Positions 60,801 through 62,931 are shown, numbered from the stretch's first letter. The stretch: DNA of 64,000 bases from Sipunculus nudus (GCA_026874595.1 CM049310.1:35665558-35729557), one strand, 5' to 3'. Program-made: numbers and translations. The notes: a model not told the origin generated them from the sequence alone.

Positions 60801-62931
60801 CGGCGTAACAAAATGCAATTTTCAACCAGGCGCCAAACGACCTGATTTAATTCAGTGCAAGTATGGGCAGCAGCCTGCCAGATGCATTTAGAGTGAGCTG
60901 GTCAGGAGAAACGGCGAGCAAGCTAGTAACAGCCTGCAAGTTGTTAACCATACCGGCCGCTTGCCGGCCGAGCCCCTCCAGATCCGATAGGTGACGATCG
61001 GAAAACTGGACAGACGAGGGAAATAAAGACTTACCGTCCGCAAACGGTTGTTCAAGGCCGGACTCGAGTCTCATTGGAGCAGACGGAACATCCGGGTGAT
61101 CAGGAGAAGGGAGCAGGCGATCGAAACAGGTAGCCCGGTACCCACGCGAGTTCCAGAGGGAACCGGGGTACCACGGCTTATCCGAACCCGGCGGAAGCGG
61201 GGCCCCAGTAGAAGTGGAGCGAGACCCTGAGTAGGAGGTACCGACGCACTTACCTGTACCCCAGGAAGGGCCGGGCGATCCAGCGGGAGGGCACCAGCCG
61301 GCCCCGGAGGTAATGAAGGAATCCGGCGAGGAGCCGGGGGCGACGAGAACGGCCAGGGAGAAAGGACCGGGGGCGCCGGCGAGGGCGCCGGTCGGACTGA
61401 ATCGGGTCTCGACGAATCCGACATAAGTGATGAGCAAAACCGGGACAATTTATGTAATATGGAATAGGCAGATGTGCTGTCAGAACGGGAGGCCACTGGA
61501 ACGGGGGAAGATATCCGTTTCCTGGAATGAGAAAGCAACGATTTTACTGTCGAAACCACTGGAGAGGTGACAGGACCGGTGGGAACAGACGGTGAACGCA
61601 GCACGGCCGTGGTGCGGTCAACCAGGGTAGGCTCCCCCCCCTCCCCCCCGGAGACAACCACGGGGCCAGACAAGGGAAGATTTGAGGGGGAACCCCCAAT
61701 AACCTGGGAATGAACCCAATCCTGGAACAATGCCCACTTGTCAGTGGACCACGTCTGGCAATGGAAACAAGGATCAGCCGGACCACGGCAGGAGTCATTG
61801 TTGGTGCGGCAACCAAAACAAGTAGGATGGGAGTCCCATACCGGGATTAAAGTGCCACAAGAGACACAATAATTGGGTTTCTCCATGGCGGGCAAGGGAA
61901 AATAAGAACAACTTACAATCAGTTGGCAAACTCAAAACGACAAACCCAACAGTGGACGAATCACGCAGCGCGGGATCATACGTCCATCATGGCGTACGCC
62001 AGAAGAAAATGTGTTTATGGGTACCGGAAGTGTGACCTAGATACACAGGAACGAGGCGGGATGGGCGATAATAGGCCCAATAAGGGAAAATTTTCGGTTG
62101 GCTTACTCTGGCGTATAAACTTTAACAGAGAAAATTCTCATTAATACAGAAACAGCTCACAATTATGTTTACGTAATAAAACTGAAAGTGACTTTCATTT
62201 TGAAGTGCACATTAGGACTTGATATTTAAATATCTTGCGGGCAGACACACACAGATGCATTTATTGATAATACAAGCAAAGAATGTAACTGGATTTAATT
62301 GGTACTTACTTGACAGACTGCCCATGTGAGCAGTCAGGATGGCATCAATATAGCTTTCTGATGGGATGATGTCGTTGGCATAAGCATTTCTCTGTAAAAT
62401 AAGATTACCTTTAAATATTTACTTCCTCACATTTATATACTCTACATCTGTATCCAAACTCTATCCAAGAAATAAGGTCTGATGCAATGATTTTAATAAA
62501 TGGAGAACCTTTAATCAGTACAAGTGGCAATCGATCACCAAAATTTGGCAAGTAACTATTAATTTTCATTTCAATTTCTTTTGTGTGTAATGTTTATACT
62601 GAATCCAGATATATTTTAAAAGTAATTTGACGAAGAAAATCCACTTCACACTGATAACAACTACCCTTGCATGAAACATAAGAAAATAAAGGAACATACA
62701 TAAGCACTGACTGAAGGGAACTCTGTTGCAGTGTTGGAGCCCCATTTCTCAAGTGCTGTTCTGACTGGTCCAGGCAGCCATGATGAGACAGCCATGCCCA
62801 GCACAGATACTTTGGAGGCGTGGGCTGAACTGATGCTAATGACAGTGCTGTAAGCCTGAAGAGCTGACTTGGTGTACTCCTGCTGGTCTTCACCAGCGCT
62901 GGGAGATGTGATCTTGTTCAGAAGGAAAGAC
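675..62931 (-). CDS. UBR4: UBR4 (E3 ubiquitin-protein ligase), middle part, 63 exons
   Basis: UBR4 binds destabilising N-termini through its UBR box and builds ubiquitin chains with KCMF1 and calmodulin (family knowledge). The 63 exons listed below give about 2,757 residues, colinear throughout with remembered vertebrate UBR4 (~5,180 residues). Order from the right: helical repeats, UBR box, WD40-like region, jelly-roll-like segment, acidic and low-complexity linkers, UIM-like helix, helical repeats, zinc-binding cysteine clusters. All exon phases agree and there are no stops, so the gene looks functional. The start codon and first ~1,000 residues lie beyond 64,000, and the C-terminal ligase module lies left of position 675. 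Introns range from under 200 bases to about 6.7 kb (between 19,202 and 25,901). Exons are near 50% GC in introns rich in A and T. Introns without a separate entry show no recognisable content. Confidence 0.97.
1295..1479 (-). CDS. UBR4: UBR4 exon w62
   Basis: Starts [16 protein letters not shown], matching VFASRKELLEYDLQQ, then a variable Pro/Ser linker. Donor GTGGGA, exit phase 2. Confidence 0.96.
1480..2201. other. Intron, nothing recognised
   Basis: AT-rich, with a short ATACATAC-type simple run near 1,495-1,530. No repeat termini or reading frame of note. Confidence 0.7.
2202..2357 (-). CDS. UBR4: UBR4 exon w61
   Basis: Begins with a Thr-rich low-complexity run and an Asn/Ala repeat that vertebrates lack in this form, then [15 protein letters not shown], aligned with LAQEYCGDCKNSFDEL. 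Phase 0. Confidence 0.95.
2883..3002 (-). CDS. UBR4: UBR4 exon w60
   Basis: Encodes [11 protein letters not shown] and [10 protein letters not shown]. Its acceptor (ATTTTACAG) is the edge of a 31-33-bp tandem array just upstream in the gene. Confidence 0.96.
3003..3190 (-). repeat. Acceptor-anchored tandem array (31-33 bp units)
   Basis: Six units of CTGTAAAATACAGCATCTAA-type sequence, running from the acceptor of exon w60 into the intron. Each unit edge copies the exon-acceptor junction (minus strand TATTTTACAG then GCTGT). At least three further units keep an AG at the matching place and so form decoy acceptors. Confidence 0.9.
3645..3783 (-). CDS. UBR4: UBR4 exon w59, zinc ribbon continued
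   Basis: Contains SINYDEKD and [16 protein letters not shown], completing the cysteine cluster, then [10 protein letters not shown]. Exit phase 0. Confidence 0.99.
3860..4120. repeat. Intronic region with repeated CATGACAGG motif
   Basis: GTGTCC and CATGACAGG motifs recur several times between about 3,945 and 4,100, suggesting a degenerate interspersed element. No family is assigned and no clear ends are seen. Confidence 0.3.
4403..4581 (-). CDS. UBR4: UBR4 exon w58, zinc ribbon
   Basis: Contains [19 protein letters not shown] followed by [12 protein letters not shown]: three CxxC-type pairs forming a zinc-binding stretch, identical to vertebrates at nearly all positions. Exit phase 2. Confidence 0.99.
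5130..5190 (-). CDS. UBR4: UBR4 exon w57
   Basis: Encodes [14 protein letters not shown]. Exit phase 0, donor GTAGGA. Confidence 0.96.
5763..5827 (-). CDS. UBR4: UBR4 exon w56
   Basis: Encodes [15 protein letters not shown], nearly identical to vertebrates. Exit phase 2. Confidence 0.97.
6160..6255. mobile_element. Possible fragment of a pogo/Tigger-like element
   Basis: CCGCACATAAGTCGACTCC followed by CGACGTATATGCGG has the look of subterminal sequence of Tc1/mariner-pogo elements. Only a fragment, recognised by eye. Confidence 0.3.
6323..6451 (-). CDS. UBR4: UBR4 exon w55
   Basis: Encodes [15 protein letters not shown] and DLKRTKM, a conserved beta-rich segment. Donor GTATAT is weak but the phase fits. 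Confidence 0.96.
6866..6953 (-). CDS. UBR4: UBR4 exon w54, Cys pair
   Basis: Encodes [15 protein letters not shown]. The CxxC pair is a conserved metal-ligand candidate. Exit phase 0 with donor GTATGT. Confidence 0.97.
7050..7240 (+). mobile_element. tRNA-derived SINE-like sequence
   Basis: Box A-like TGGTTCAGTGGATAGA and box B-like GGTCTCTCTTTAAATCCC lie about 35 bases apart. Ends are not resolved. Confidence 0.5.
7483..7620. repeat. Trinucleotide-rich simple repeat
   Basis: Imperfect TTA, TAC and ATC trinucleotide runs. The minus-strand Asn/Ser-rich frame across it is a by-product of the repeat. Confidence 0.85.
7747..7850 (-). CDS. UBR4: UBR4 exon w53
   Basis: Encodes a helix with [12 protein letters not shown], then [10 protein letters not shown]. 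Exit phase 2. Confidence 0.97.
8327..8474 (-). CDS. UBR4: UBR4 exon w52
   Basis: Contains [19 protein letters not shown], unchanged from vertebrates except for one residue. Exit phase 0. Confidence 0.98.
8779..8956 (-). CDS. UBR4: UBR4 exon w51
   Basis: Contains [17 protein letters not shown] and ILHIYR. Exit phase 2. Confidence 0.98.
9419..9589 (-). CDS. UBR4: UBR4 exon w50
   Basis: Contains [16 protein letters not shown], then Ser- and Lys/Asp/Glu-rich low complexity as in vertebrates. The end is set by phase: donor GTCAGG joins cleanly to the next exon. Confidence 0.95.
9590..10674. other. 1.1-kb intron, nothing recognised
   Basis: AT-rich with no terminal repeats, tandem structure or sizeable frame that I can see. 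Confidence 0.7.
10675..10753 (-). CDS. UBR4: UBR4 exon w49
   Basis: Encodes [12 protein letters not shown] and [11 protein letters not shown]. Exit phase 1. Confidence 0.97.
10982..11152 (-). CDS. UBR4: UBR4 exon w48
   Basis: Starts [14 protein letters not shown] and ends YDTLINL. Fifty-seven codons, phase 0. Confidence 0.98.
11728..11778 (-). CDS. UBR4: UBR4 exon w47 (51 bases)
   Basis: Small exon encoding [12 protein letters not shown], identical in core to the vertebrate motif. Donor GTGAGC, phase 0. Confidence 0.95.
12180..12257 (-). CDS. UBR4: UBR4 exon w46
   Basis: Encodes [13 protein letters not shown], aligned with PPVFDHSWFYFL. Twenty-six codons. Confidence 0.95.
12792..12956 (-). 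CDS. UBR4: UBR4 exon w45
   Basis: Contains [17 protein letters not shown] and [11 protein letters not shown]. One of the most conserved exons in the window, phase 0. Confidence 0.98.
13544..13880 (+). mobile_element. SINE with 9-bp target-site duplication
   Basis: CTTGTTCTG occurs at 13,535-13,543 and again at 13,881-13,889, bounding a 337-bp element. The 5' part is tRNA-like (box A-like GTGTAATGATTAAGG, box B-like GGTCATGAGTTCTAATCCC). The 3' part has a GGAATAAGCTCCGGCC motif and an ACTTTACC end, resembling (from memory) the conserved 3' module of Nin-DC-type SINEs of marine invertebrates. The duplication is perfect, so the insertion may be fairly recent. Confidence 0.85.
13960..14079 (-). 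CDS. UBR4: UBR4 exon w44
   Basis: Encodes [13 protein letters not shown], matching vertebrate LHVLKSLLEYWKS. Forty codons, phase 0. Confidence 0.96.
14525..14638 (-). CDS. UBR4: UBR4 exon w43
   Basis: Contains [14 protein letters not shown], identical to vertebrates at 12 of 14 positions. Phase 0 on both sides. Confidence 0.97.
14639..15627. other. Intron with poly-C tract
   Basis: Holds a 13-base C run at 14,881-14,893. Nothing else recognised before the tandem array that starts near 15,628. Confidence 0.7.
15628..15929 (-). repeat. Donor-anchored tandem array (38 bp units)
   Basis: About seven and a half units of roughly 38 bp run from the donor of exon w42 into the intron. Each unit begins like the exon-donor junction: TTTTACCTGCTGTGG on the plus strand, which is CCACAGCAG|GTAAAA on the coding strand. 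Five units keep an intact GCAG|GTAAAA (or close variant) donor. Confidence 0.92.
15930..16037 (-). CDS. UBR4: UBR4 exon w42
   Basis: Encodes [14 protein letters not shown], aligned with VILMLTTDLDGEDE. Its last bases plus donor GTAAAA are the unit edge of a 38-bp tandem array just downstream. Confidence 0.95.
16354..17874. mobile_element. TIR element with TA target duplication
   Basis: Begins CAGTCGGTCCTGTTTAA and ends with the inverted counterpart TTAAGCAGGACCGACTG, with TA on both sides, as for Tc1/mariner-class insertions. About 1.5 kb with no transposase frame, so nonautonomous or decayed. Contains a 140-bp direct duplication near its right end. Confidence 0.75.
17562..17824. repeat. 140-bp direct tandem duplication
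   Basis: The block starting GTCATGCATGATGGAC at 17,562 is repeated at 17,702 with only a few differences. The whole lies inside the TIR element. Confidence 0.95.
18229..18485 (-). CDS. UBR4: UBR4 exon w41
   Basis: Starts [10 protein letters not shown] and ends [11 protein letters not shown], matching the vertebrate VGGVRAIPYMQ. Exit phase 0. Confidence 0.97.
18956..19202 (-). CDS. UBR4: UBR4 exon w40, Ser/Gly-rich linker
   Basis: Contains [14 protein letters not shown] and SGSESGGSA-type sequence, strikingly conserved with vertebrates for a low-complexity linker. The first part is Gly/Gln-rich. Exit phase 1, donor GTACTT. Confidence 0.97.
19203..20632. other. Intron, nothing recognised
   Basis: The first part of the longest intron (26.0 to 19.2 kb). 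AT-rich and without visible repeat structure up to the CT microsatellite. Confidence 0.65.
20633..20675. repeat. (CT)n microsatellite
   Basis: About 40 bases of CT repeat with one G interruption. It produces Leu/Ser and Arg/Glu shadow frames. Confidence 0.97.
21100..25740 (-). repeat. 511-bp higher-order satellite array
   Basis: The anchor ATTCTAAATGCCTCAAGTAC preceded by GTCAAATGGAAC recurs at 21,781, 22,293, 22,804, 23,315, 23,826, 24,337, 24,848 and 25,359, a period of 511 (512 once). Each 511-bp unit holds about seven diverged 60-75-bp monomers sharing TTATTTACC ... AATGGGACA ... TTCTAAATGCCTCA. Flanking partial units extend to about 21,100 and 25,740. Units differ by few bases, so homogenisation is recent. 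The small frames inside are repeat shadows. Confidence 0.97.
25784..25920 (-). repeat. 69-bp duplication including exon end and donor
   Basis: GACAGTTCTAAATGCC starts at 25,784 and 25,853, and CTGGTCTTGCAGACTAAGGG at 25,832 and 25,901. The second copy of the latter is the true 3' end of exon w39. The first is a decoy, with donor GTTAAT instead of GTAAAT. The unit matches the satellite monomers next to it. Confidence 0.95.
25901..26080 (-). CDS. UBR4: UBR4 exon w39, UIM-like helix
   Basis: Contains [15 protein letters not shown] and then [10 protein letters not shown], which has the acidic-hydrophobic-Ala-Ser spacing of a ubiquitin-interacting motif (inference). The exon ends at ALSLQDQ. Its last 20 bases and the donor are repeated downstream in a 69-bp duplication. 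Confidence 0.97.
26161..26671. mobile_element. MITE-like element with TA flanks
   Basis: Inverted ends TAATCTGTTCCACA and TGTGGAACAGACTA (one mismatch), each flanked by TA, span 511 bases. Inside are C-rich runs and sequence like the 35.5-36.1 kb repeat. Confidence 0.55.
26672..27861. other. 1.2-kb intron, nothing firm
   Basis: Holds three short plus-strand frames of 64-81 codons with no recognisable motif. I do not call genes here. Confidence 0.55.
27862..27992 (-). CDS. UBR4: UBR4 exon w38, acidic linker
   Basis: Encodes [13 protein letters not shown] and a Pro-rich tail ending YEIV. It matches the vertebrate acidic linker in composition and position rather than residue by residue. Confidence 0.9.
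28431..28539 (-). CDS. UBR4: UBR4 exon w37
   Basis: Encodes [14 protein letters not shown] followed by a basic tail (KQRKKR). Exit phase 1. Confidence 0.97.
29116..29237 (-). CDS. UBR4: UBR4 exon w36
   Basis: Encodes [13 protein letters not shown] and the IIHGY motif, identical to vertebrates at most positions. Exit phase 0. Confidence 0.97.
29272..29440. repeat. ~101-bp tandem duplication
   Basis: ATCCATCAGAGCAGACCA and the following TCATGGATTTAACTAACTGC occur at about 29,275 and 29,376 with several differences. Confidence 0.85.
29768..30406. mobile_element. MITE-like element, ~32-bp TIRs
   Basis: The left end GGGCCCGCTCAAAAATTC runs on to AAAACTGGTTTTGG. The right end is its inverted counterpart (AAACCAGTTTC ... 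AAATTTTTGAATGGGCC). The AAAACTGGTTT motif recurs subterminally. No target duplication is obvious and there is no frame of note. Confidence 0.7.
30603..30797 (-). CDS. UBR4: UBR4 exon w35
   Basis: Encodes an acidic start, then [13 protein letters not shown] and PPCLP. Phases 1 in, 1 out. Confidence 0.96.
31220..31418 (-). CDS. UBR4: UBR4 exon w34
   Basis: Starts [10 protein letters not shown] and includes [14 protein letters not shown]. Exit phase 1. Confidence 0.97.
31419..32314. other. Intron with short duplication
   Basis: Apart from the 42-bp duplication at 31,900-31,983 and a CTGTCTGT-rich stretch near 32,160-32,300, nothing is recognised. Confidence 0.7.
31900..31983. repeat. Perfect 42-bp tandem duplication
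   Basis: GTCAGAAAAACATCCTTTAA and the bases after it are repeated at 31,942 without change. Confidence 0.97.
32315..32449 (-). CDS. UBR4: UBR4 exon w33
   Basis: Encodes [13 protein letters not shown] and [13 protein letters not shown], matching SLPAPASVQQQSK. Phase 0. Confidence 0.96.
32450..33264. other. Intron, nothing recognised
   Basis: AT-rich single-copy-looking sequence with no repeat ends or frame of note. Confidence 0.7.
33265..33545 (-). CDS. UBR4: UBR4 exon w32
   Basis: Starts with the conserved [14 protein letters not shown] and [11 protein letters not shown], followed by a divergent Pro/Asn-rich linker. The acceptor is TTGCAG. An in-frame ATG just upstream is intronic. Confidence 0.97.
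33690..35207 (+). mobile_element. Tandem-unit element with hairpin ends (Helentron/HINE- or pearl-like)
   Basis: The left end AACTAGAATACGGGTAGTCG contains the stem GTAGTCG/CGACTAC followed by GTATCCGCC. The right end has (CGG)n and then the hairpin GTATCCGC ... GGC(T/G)GATAC and ends GATACAAT. So GTATCCGCC and GGCGGATAC form inverted subterminal repeats. Between them are five ~280-bp units (GGCAGAc.AACAGATGGAC at 33,943, 34,223, 34,501, 34,781 and 35,062), most carrying the palindrome GGTGGCGCCACC. There is no protein frame. The layout (short left end, tandem core, hairpin right end) recalls Helentron-derived HINEs and oyster pearl elements. That class is inferred. Confidence 0.8.
35515..36110. 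repeat. Four degenerate ~145-bp tandem units
   Basis: TTTGACC(T)TGAAGATcAAGGTCA-type motifs recur about every 145 bases, with AAATTTGAGG and CAAGATTTTGGCAGAAAG blocks. The same family appears near 26,420-26,560. It may be the core of another tandem-unit element. Confidence 0.65.
36391..36475 (-). CDS. UBR4: UBR4 exon w31
   Basis: Encodes [13 protein letters not shown] and the TADKKFTLF strand. Exit phase 1. Confidence 0.97.
36891..37384. mobile_element. Possible TTAA-flanked element
   Basis: TTAA at 36,887 and 37,385 bounds a segment with weak inverted ends (AGGGGCCCAATCA and TGATTATGTTCCT). It holds a GC-richer stretch near 37,030-37,110. The ends are imperfect, so this is tentative. Confidence 0.35.
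37711..37842 (-). CDS. UBR4: UBR4 exon w30
   Basis: Encodes a beta-rich segment with [13 protein letters not shown] and [13 protein letters not shown]. Forty-four codons, phase 0. Confidence 0.98.
38219..38308 (-). CDS. UBR4: UBR4 exon w29
   Basis: Encodes [11 protein letters not shown] and then [12 protein letters not shown]. Nearly identical to vertebrates, phase 0 on both sides. Confidence 0.98.
38782..38852 (-). CDS. UBR4: UBR4 exon w28
   Basis: Encodes [11 protein letters not shown], the conserved start of a jelly-roll-like segment. Donor GTGACA is non-optimal but the phase is right (1 in, 0 out). Confidence 0.94.
39355..39565 (-). CDS. UBR4: UBR4 exon w27
   Basis: Contains [15 protein letters not shown], identical to vertebrates. 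Ends in a basic Lys/Ser tail ([11 protein letters not shown]). Exit phase 1. Confidence 0.98.
39963..40134 (-). CDS. UBR4: UBR4 exon w26
   Basis: Contains [12 protein letters not shown] and [13 protein letters not shown], both conserved propeller strands. Exit phase 0. Confidence 0.97.
40724..40796 (-). CDS. UBR4: UBR4 exon w25
   Basis: Encodes [14 protein letters not shown], aligned with vertebrate KSFAATISRTTLEVL. Phases 1 in, 2 out. Confidence 0.94.
41395..41479 (-). CDS. UBR4: UBR4 exon w24
   Basis: Encodes [13 protein letters not shown] and ends in LSYSQG, matching FFSYCQG. Exit phase 1. Confidence 0.97.
41480..42195. other. Intron, nothing recognised
   Basis: AT-rich with a short T run near 42,160. 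No repeat structure seen. Confidence 0.7.
42196..42480 (-). CDS. UBR4: UBR4 exon w23
   Basis: The longest exon here (95 codons). Starts [14 protein letters not shown] and includes [11 protein letters not shown], with near-identity to vertebrate propeller strands. Confidence 0.98.
42481..43239. other. Intron, nothing recognised
   Basis: AT-rich up to the tRNA-like SINE sequence. No frames or terminal repeats of note. Confidence 0.65.
43240..43365 (-). mobile_element. tRNA-derived SINE fragment
   Basis: On the minus strand, box A-like TAGTGGGTAGGGCATTC is followed by box B-like GTCTCTATTTCAACCCC. Only the tRNA-like head is clear. Confidence 0.5.
43403..43495 (-). CDS. UBR4: UBR4 exon w22
   Basis: Encodes [13 protein letters not shown] and TGNFIIK, continuing the propeller. 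Phase 0 on both sides. Confidence 0.97.
43690..43875 (-). mobile_element. tRNA-derived SINE-like fragment
   Basis: On the minus strand CAGTGGTCAAGGAGTGGAG and GAGATCATGAGTTTTAACCC are spaced like boxes A and B. Ends are unresolved. Confidence 0.45.
44276..44365 (-). CDS. UBR4: UBR4 exon w21
   Basis: Encodes [13 protein letters not shown] and LAVCGLK, a propeller blade. Thirty codons, phase 0 on both sides. Confidence 0.97.
45018..45269 (-). CDS. UBR4: UBR4 exon w20, start of WD40-like region
   Basis: Contains [16 protein letters not shown], then [16 protein letters not shown]. Nearly identical to vertebrates over 84 residues and begins the WD40-like beta-propeller region. Confidence 0.98.
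45777..45947 (-). CDS. UBR4: UBR4 exon w19
   Basis: Encodes [12 protein letters not shown] and ends in CETSDQLM, aligned with vertebrate EMTDQLM. Uses a less common donor, GTGGGC. Confidence 0.95.
46537..46566 (-). CDS. UBR4: UBR4 exon w18 (30-base microexon)
   Basis: Encodes only [10 protein letters not shown]. It has acceptor TTGCAG, donor GTGAGT and phase 0 on both sides, so inclusion or skipping would both keep frame. There is no strong sequence match to fix it. Confidence 0.75.
46850..47050 (-). CDS. UBR4: UBR4 exon w17, Ser-rich linker
   Basis: Starts [12 protein letters not shown], which closes the UBR box region, then a Ser/Pro-rich linker that differs from the vertebrate one. Phase 0 on both sides. 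Confidence 0.93.
47051..47866. other. Intron, nothing recognised
   Basis: No tandem structure, terminal repeats or credible frame. The short frames near 47.6-48.1 kb are shadows. Confidence 0.65.
47867..48014 (-). CDS. UBR4: UBR4 exon w16, UBR box core
   Basis: Encodes most of the UBR-type zinc finger: [14 protein letters not shown], then [14 protein letters not shown], then [13 protein letters not shown]. The expected Cys and His zinc ligands are all present, so N-degron binding is probably kept. Confidence 0.98.
48587..48657 (-). CDS. UBR4: UBR4 exon w15, start of UBR box
   Basis: Encodes [15 protein letters not shown] and ends in the split Trp codon of the QHWYHCHTC motif. The Cys of KLCTF is the first zinc ligand of the UBR box. 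Confidence 0.97.
48744..49690. mobile_element. pogo-like nonautonomous element, TA target duplication
   Basis: The left end CAGTCCAACCTGTCTGAAC runs on to ACCACCTGTGAAATGCGGGC. The right end inverted reads CAGTTGAACCTGTCAAATG then TGACCACC. TA flanks both ends. CAGTTGAACCTG-type ends with ACGACCACC subterminal copies are typical of pogo/Tigger elements. There is no transposase frame in 947 bases. Confidence 0.75.
49991..50056 (-). CDS. UBR4: UBR4 exon w14, acidic linker
   Basis: Encodes [14 protein letters not shown], the acidic run that directly precedes the UBR box in this family. Phase 0 on both sides. Confidence 0.95.
50566..50614 (-). CDS. UBR4: UBR4 exon w13 (49 bases)
   Basis: Small exon encoding [12 protein letters not shown] in the weakly conserved linker before the acidic stretch. 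Supported by phase (2 in, 0 out), donor GTATGT and acceptor TTTCAG rather than by strong similarity. Confidence 0.85.
50972..51048 (-). CDS. UBR4: UBR4 exon w12
   Basis: Encodes [12 protein letters not shown], matching the vertebrate CHIMSYLADV helix. Exit phase 2. Confidence 0.94.
51480..51543 (-). CDS. UBR4: UBR4 exon w11
   Basis: Short exon encoding [13 protein letters not shown], aligned with vertebrate CKKYLSQKNVVEKL. Exit phase 0. Confidence 0.93.
51887..52066 (-). CDS. UBR4: UBR4 exon w10
   Basis: Contains [12 protein letters not shown] followed by TLASAG, almost unchanged from vertebrates and one of the most conserved parts upstream of the UBR box. Phases 2 in, 2 out. Confidence 0.97.
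52067..52960. other. Intron, nothing recognised
   Basis: Contains an A-rich run near 52,365. No repeat ends or frames of note. Confidence 0.7.
52961..53040 (-). CDS. UBR4: UBR4 exon w9
   Basis: Encodes [12 protein letters not shown] and then SYLVKDN, colinear with vertebrate ENRQLLQLLTTYIV. Exit phase 2. Confidence 0.94.
53526..53795. repeat. Two diverged ~127-bp tandem units
   Basis: GTGACCTCTRACCTCA begins at 53,526 and 53,653, each followed by ATTTTGCnnAGAA and AAAACnnnnGAnACTTTnnG-type sequence. Looks like the core of a decayed tandem-unit element, followed by a GGATGGACATATGGACAG tail. Confidence 0.6.
53908..54029 (-). CDS. UBR4: UBR4 exon w8
   Basis: Encodes [13 protein letters not shown] and the following KWLSKM helix. 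Donor GTCAGC, exit phase 0. Confidence 0.95.
54265..54360 (-). CDS. UBR4: UBR4 exon w7
   Basis: Encodes [12 protein letters not shown], matching the vertebrate RVLKFFTKLFQ helix. Phase 1 on both sides. Confidence 0.95.
54919..55025 (-). CDS. UBR4: UBR4 exon w6
   Basis: Begins with the conserved [12 protein letters not shown] motif and runs into an amphipathic helix ending near FYKDRA. Phases 2 in, 1 out. Confidence 0.95.
55026..55646. other. Intron, nothing recognised
   Basis: Strongly AT-rich with no visible structure. Confidence 0.7.
55647..55768 (-). CDS. UBR4: UBR4 exon w5
   Basis: Encodes [11 protein letters not shown] and the INHSDPD motif that precedes the conserved SGLDE box. Donor GTCAGT, exit phase 2. 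Confidence 0.95.
55769..56449. other. Intron, nothing recognised
   Basis: AT-rich. The minus-strand frames across 56.2-56.5 kb are read-through from exon w4. Confidence 0.7.
56450..56540 (-). CDS. UBR4: UBR4 exon w4
   Basis: Continues DLI with IWCPDDG and then [12 protein letters not shown], a predicted helix pair matching the vertebrate VIRTLLPLLLESS segment. Exit phase 0. Confidence 0.95.
56585..56872 (-). CDS. Unrecognised 95-codon ORF inside a UBR4 intron
   Basis: Lies between exons w3 and w4. Starts [13 protein letters not shown] from an ATG in good context (AAAATGG) with an in-frame stop shortly upstream. The first ~60 residues (including [18 protein letters not shown]) have coding-like composition and the rest looks like AT-rich read-through. 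It is not UBR4: the flanking exons join without it. It could be the first exon of a nested gene or a fragment copied from elsewhere. I do not recognise the family. Confidence 0.3.
   Translation of the reverse strand: MAASMSGFEKPVEINYGMIRAVGCDMNYSKENALARNYLRRELGGKGTYVYWQNVEWDNKFYLPCPNTQIILGFIRCRNNMKGLCLHPCMFIRKT
56978..57050 (-). CDS. UBR4: UBR4 exon w3
   Basis: Short exon encoding [12 protein letters not shown] and the DLI of the following motif. Phase 1 in, phase 2 out, with donor GTAAGT. Confidence 0.93.
57353..57400. repeat. DIRS-like element, left inverted terminal repeat
   Basis: Starts GTTTTATTACGTAAAC and ends TTAATGAGAA. It is the reverse complement of 62,135-62,182, with no mismatch that I can see. 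Confidence 0.95.
57570..58560 (-). pseudogene. DIRS-like tyrosine recombinase region
   Basis: The N-terminal helical part ([20 protein letters not shown]) is in the RNase H frame and the catalytic part in another (open from 58,448). Catalytic Arg in [12 protein letters not shown], the HxxR box in HDIRALSTS, and the Tyr in [13 protein letters not shown] are present. A long poly-Gly run from a C tract interrupts the domain, and the open frame runs on past the terminal repeat. Confidence 0.9.
57864..57895. repeat. 32-base poly-C tract
   Basis: An uninterrupted C run (poly-G in the coding sense) within the recombinase region. Its exact length is uncertain in any assembly. Confidence 0.95.
58950..59430 (-). 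pseudogene. DIRS-like RNase H region
   Basis: Contains [40 protein letters not shown] and [16 protein letters not shown]. The four acidic catalytic positions (Asp, Glu, Asp, Asp) are all present. Followed by a Pro/Ser-rich linker in the same open frame, which runs to 58,204. Confidence 0.9.
59470..60310 (-). pseudogene. DIRS-like reverse transcriptase region, stops at 60,058 and 59,752
   Basis: Motifs in one frame: [41 protein letters not shown] and the catalytic LPYLDDWL. In-frame TAA codons at 60,058-60,060 and 59,752-59,754 and a TAG at 59,485-59,487 interrupt it. All sit in the same frame as the RNase H that follows, so these are point changes rather than frameshifts. Confidence 0.9.
60551..61895 (-). 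pseudogene. DIRS-like gag region, frameshifted
   Basis: Opens at 61,895 with [11 protein letters not shown] and further paired Cys (CFGC, CFHC), a zinc-knuckle-like start, then Ser/Pro-rich sequence. Gag-like helical sequence ([17 protein letters not shown]) continues in another frame (61,437-60,847), and [13 protein letters not shown] with TSSLLFGG in a third (60,811-60,551). At least two frame breaks. Confidence 0.75.
62135..62182. repeat. DIRS-like element, right inverted terminal repeat
   Basis: Starts TTCTCATTAATACAG and ends ACGTAATAAAAC. It pairs with the left repeat and lies upstream of the gag-like region on the minus strand. Confidence 0.95.
62310..62391 (-). CDS. UBR4: UBR4 exon w2
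   Basis: Contains [13 protein letters not shown], nearly identical to the vertebrate counterpart. Ends with one base of a split Ser codon (donor GTAAGT). The next coding exon is more than 5 kb away because a retrotransposon lies in the intron. Confidence 0.96.
62700..62931 (-). CDS. UBR4: UBR4 exon w1 (first in window)
   Basis: Encodes a helical segment containing [12 protein letters not shown] and ending FPSVSAY, matching the vertebrate stretch just before the WRNAF motif. The first base completes a codon begun in an exon outside the window. Acceptor TTGCAG, donor GTATGT, exit phase 0. Confidence 0.95.

Larger units (their letters stand above)
57353..62182 (-). mobile_element. DIRS-like tyrosine-recombinase retrotransposon in a UBR4 intron
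   Basis: A 4.8-kb GC-rich island bounded by inverted terminal repeats of about 48 bp. In minus-strand order it carries gag-like, reverse transcriptase, RNase H and tyrosine recombinase regions, the DIRS order, and has no integrase or protease. The gag region is split over several frames. The RT/RNase H frame has three in-frame stops, and the recombinase is in another frame. So the copy is dead, although key motifs survive. No DIRS-type methyltransferase region was recognised. It is co-oriented with UBR4 and between exons w2 and w3. Confidence 0.93.

Noticed and set aside
675-62931. UBR4 as a processed or decayed pseudogene
   Set aside because: Introns are present, all 63 exons agree in phase, no stops occur, and key zinc ligands and motifs are kept.
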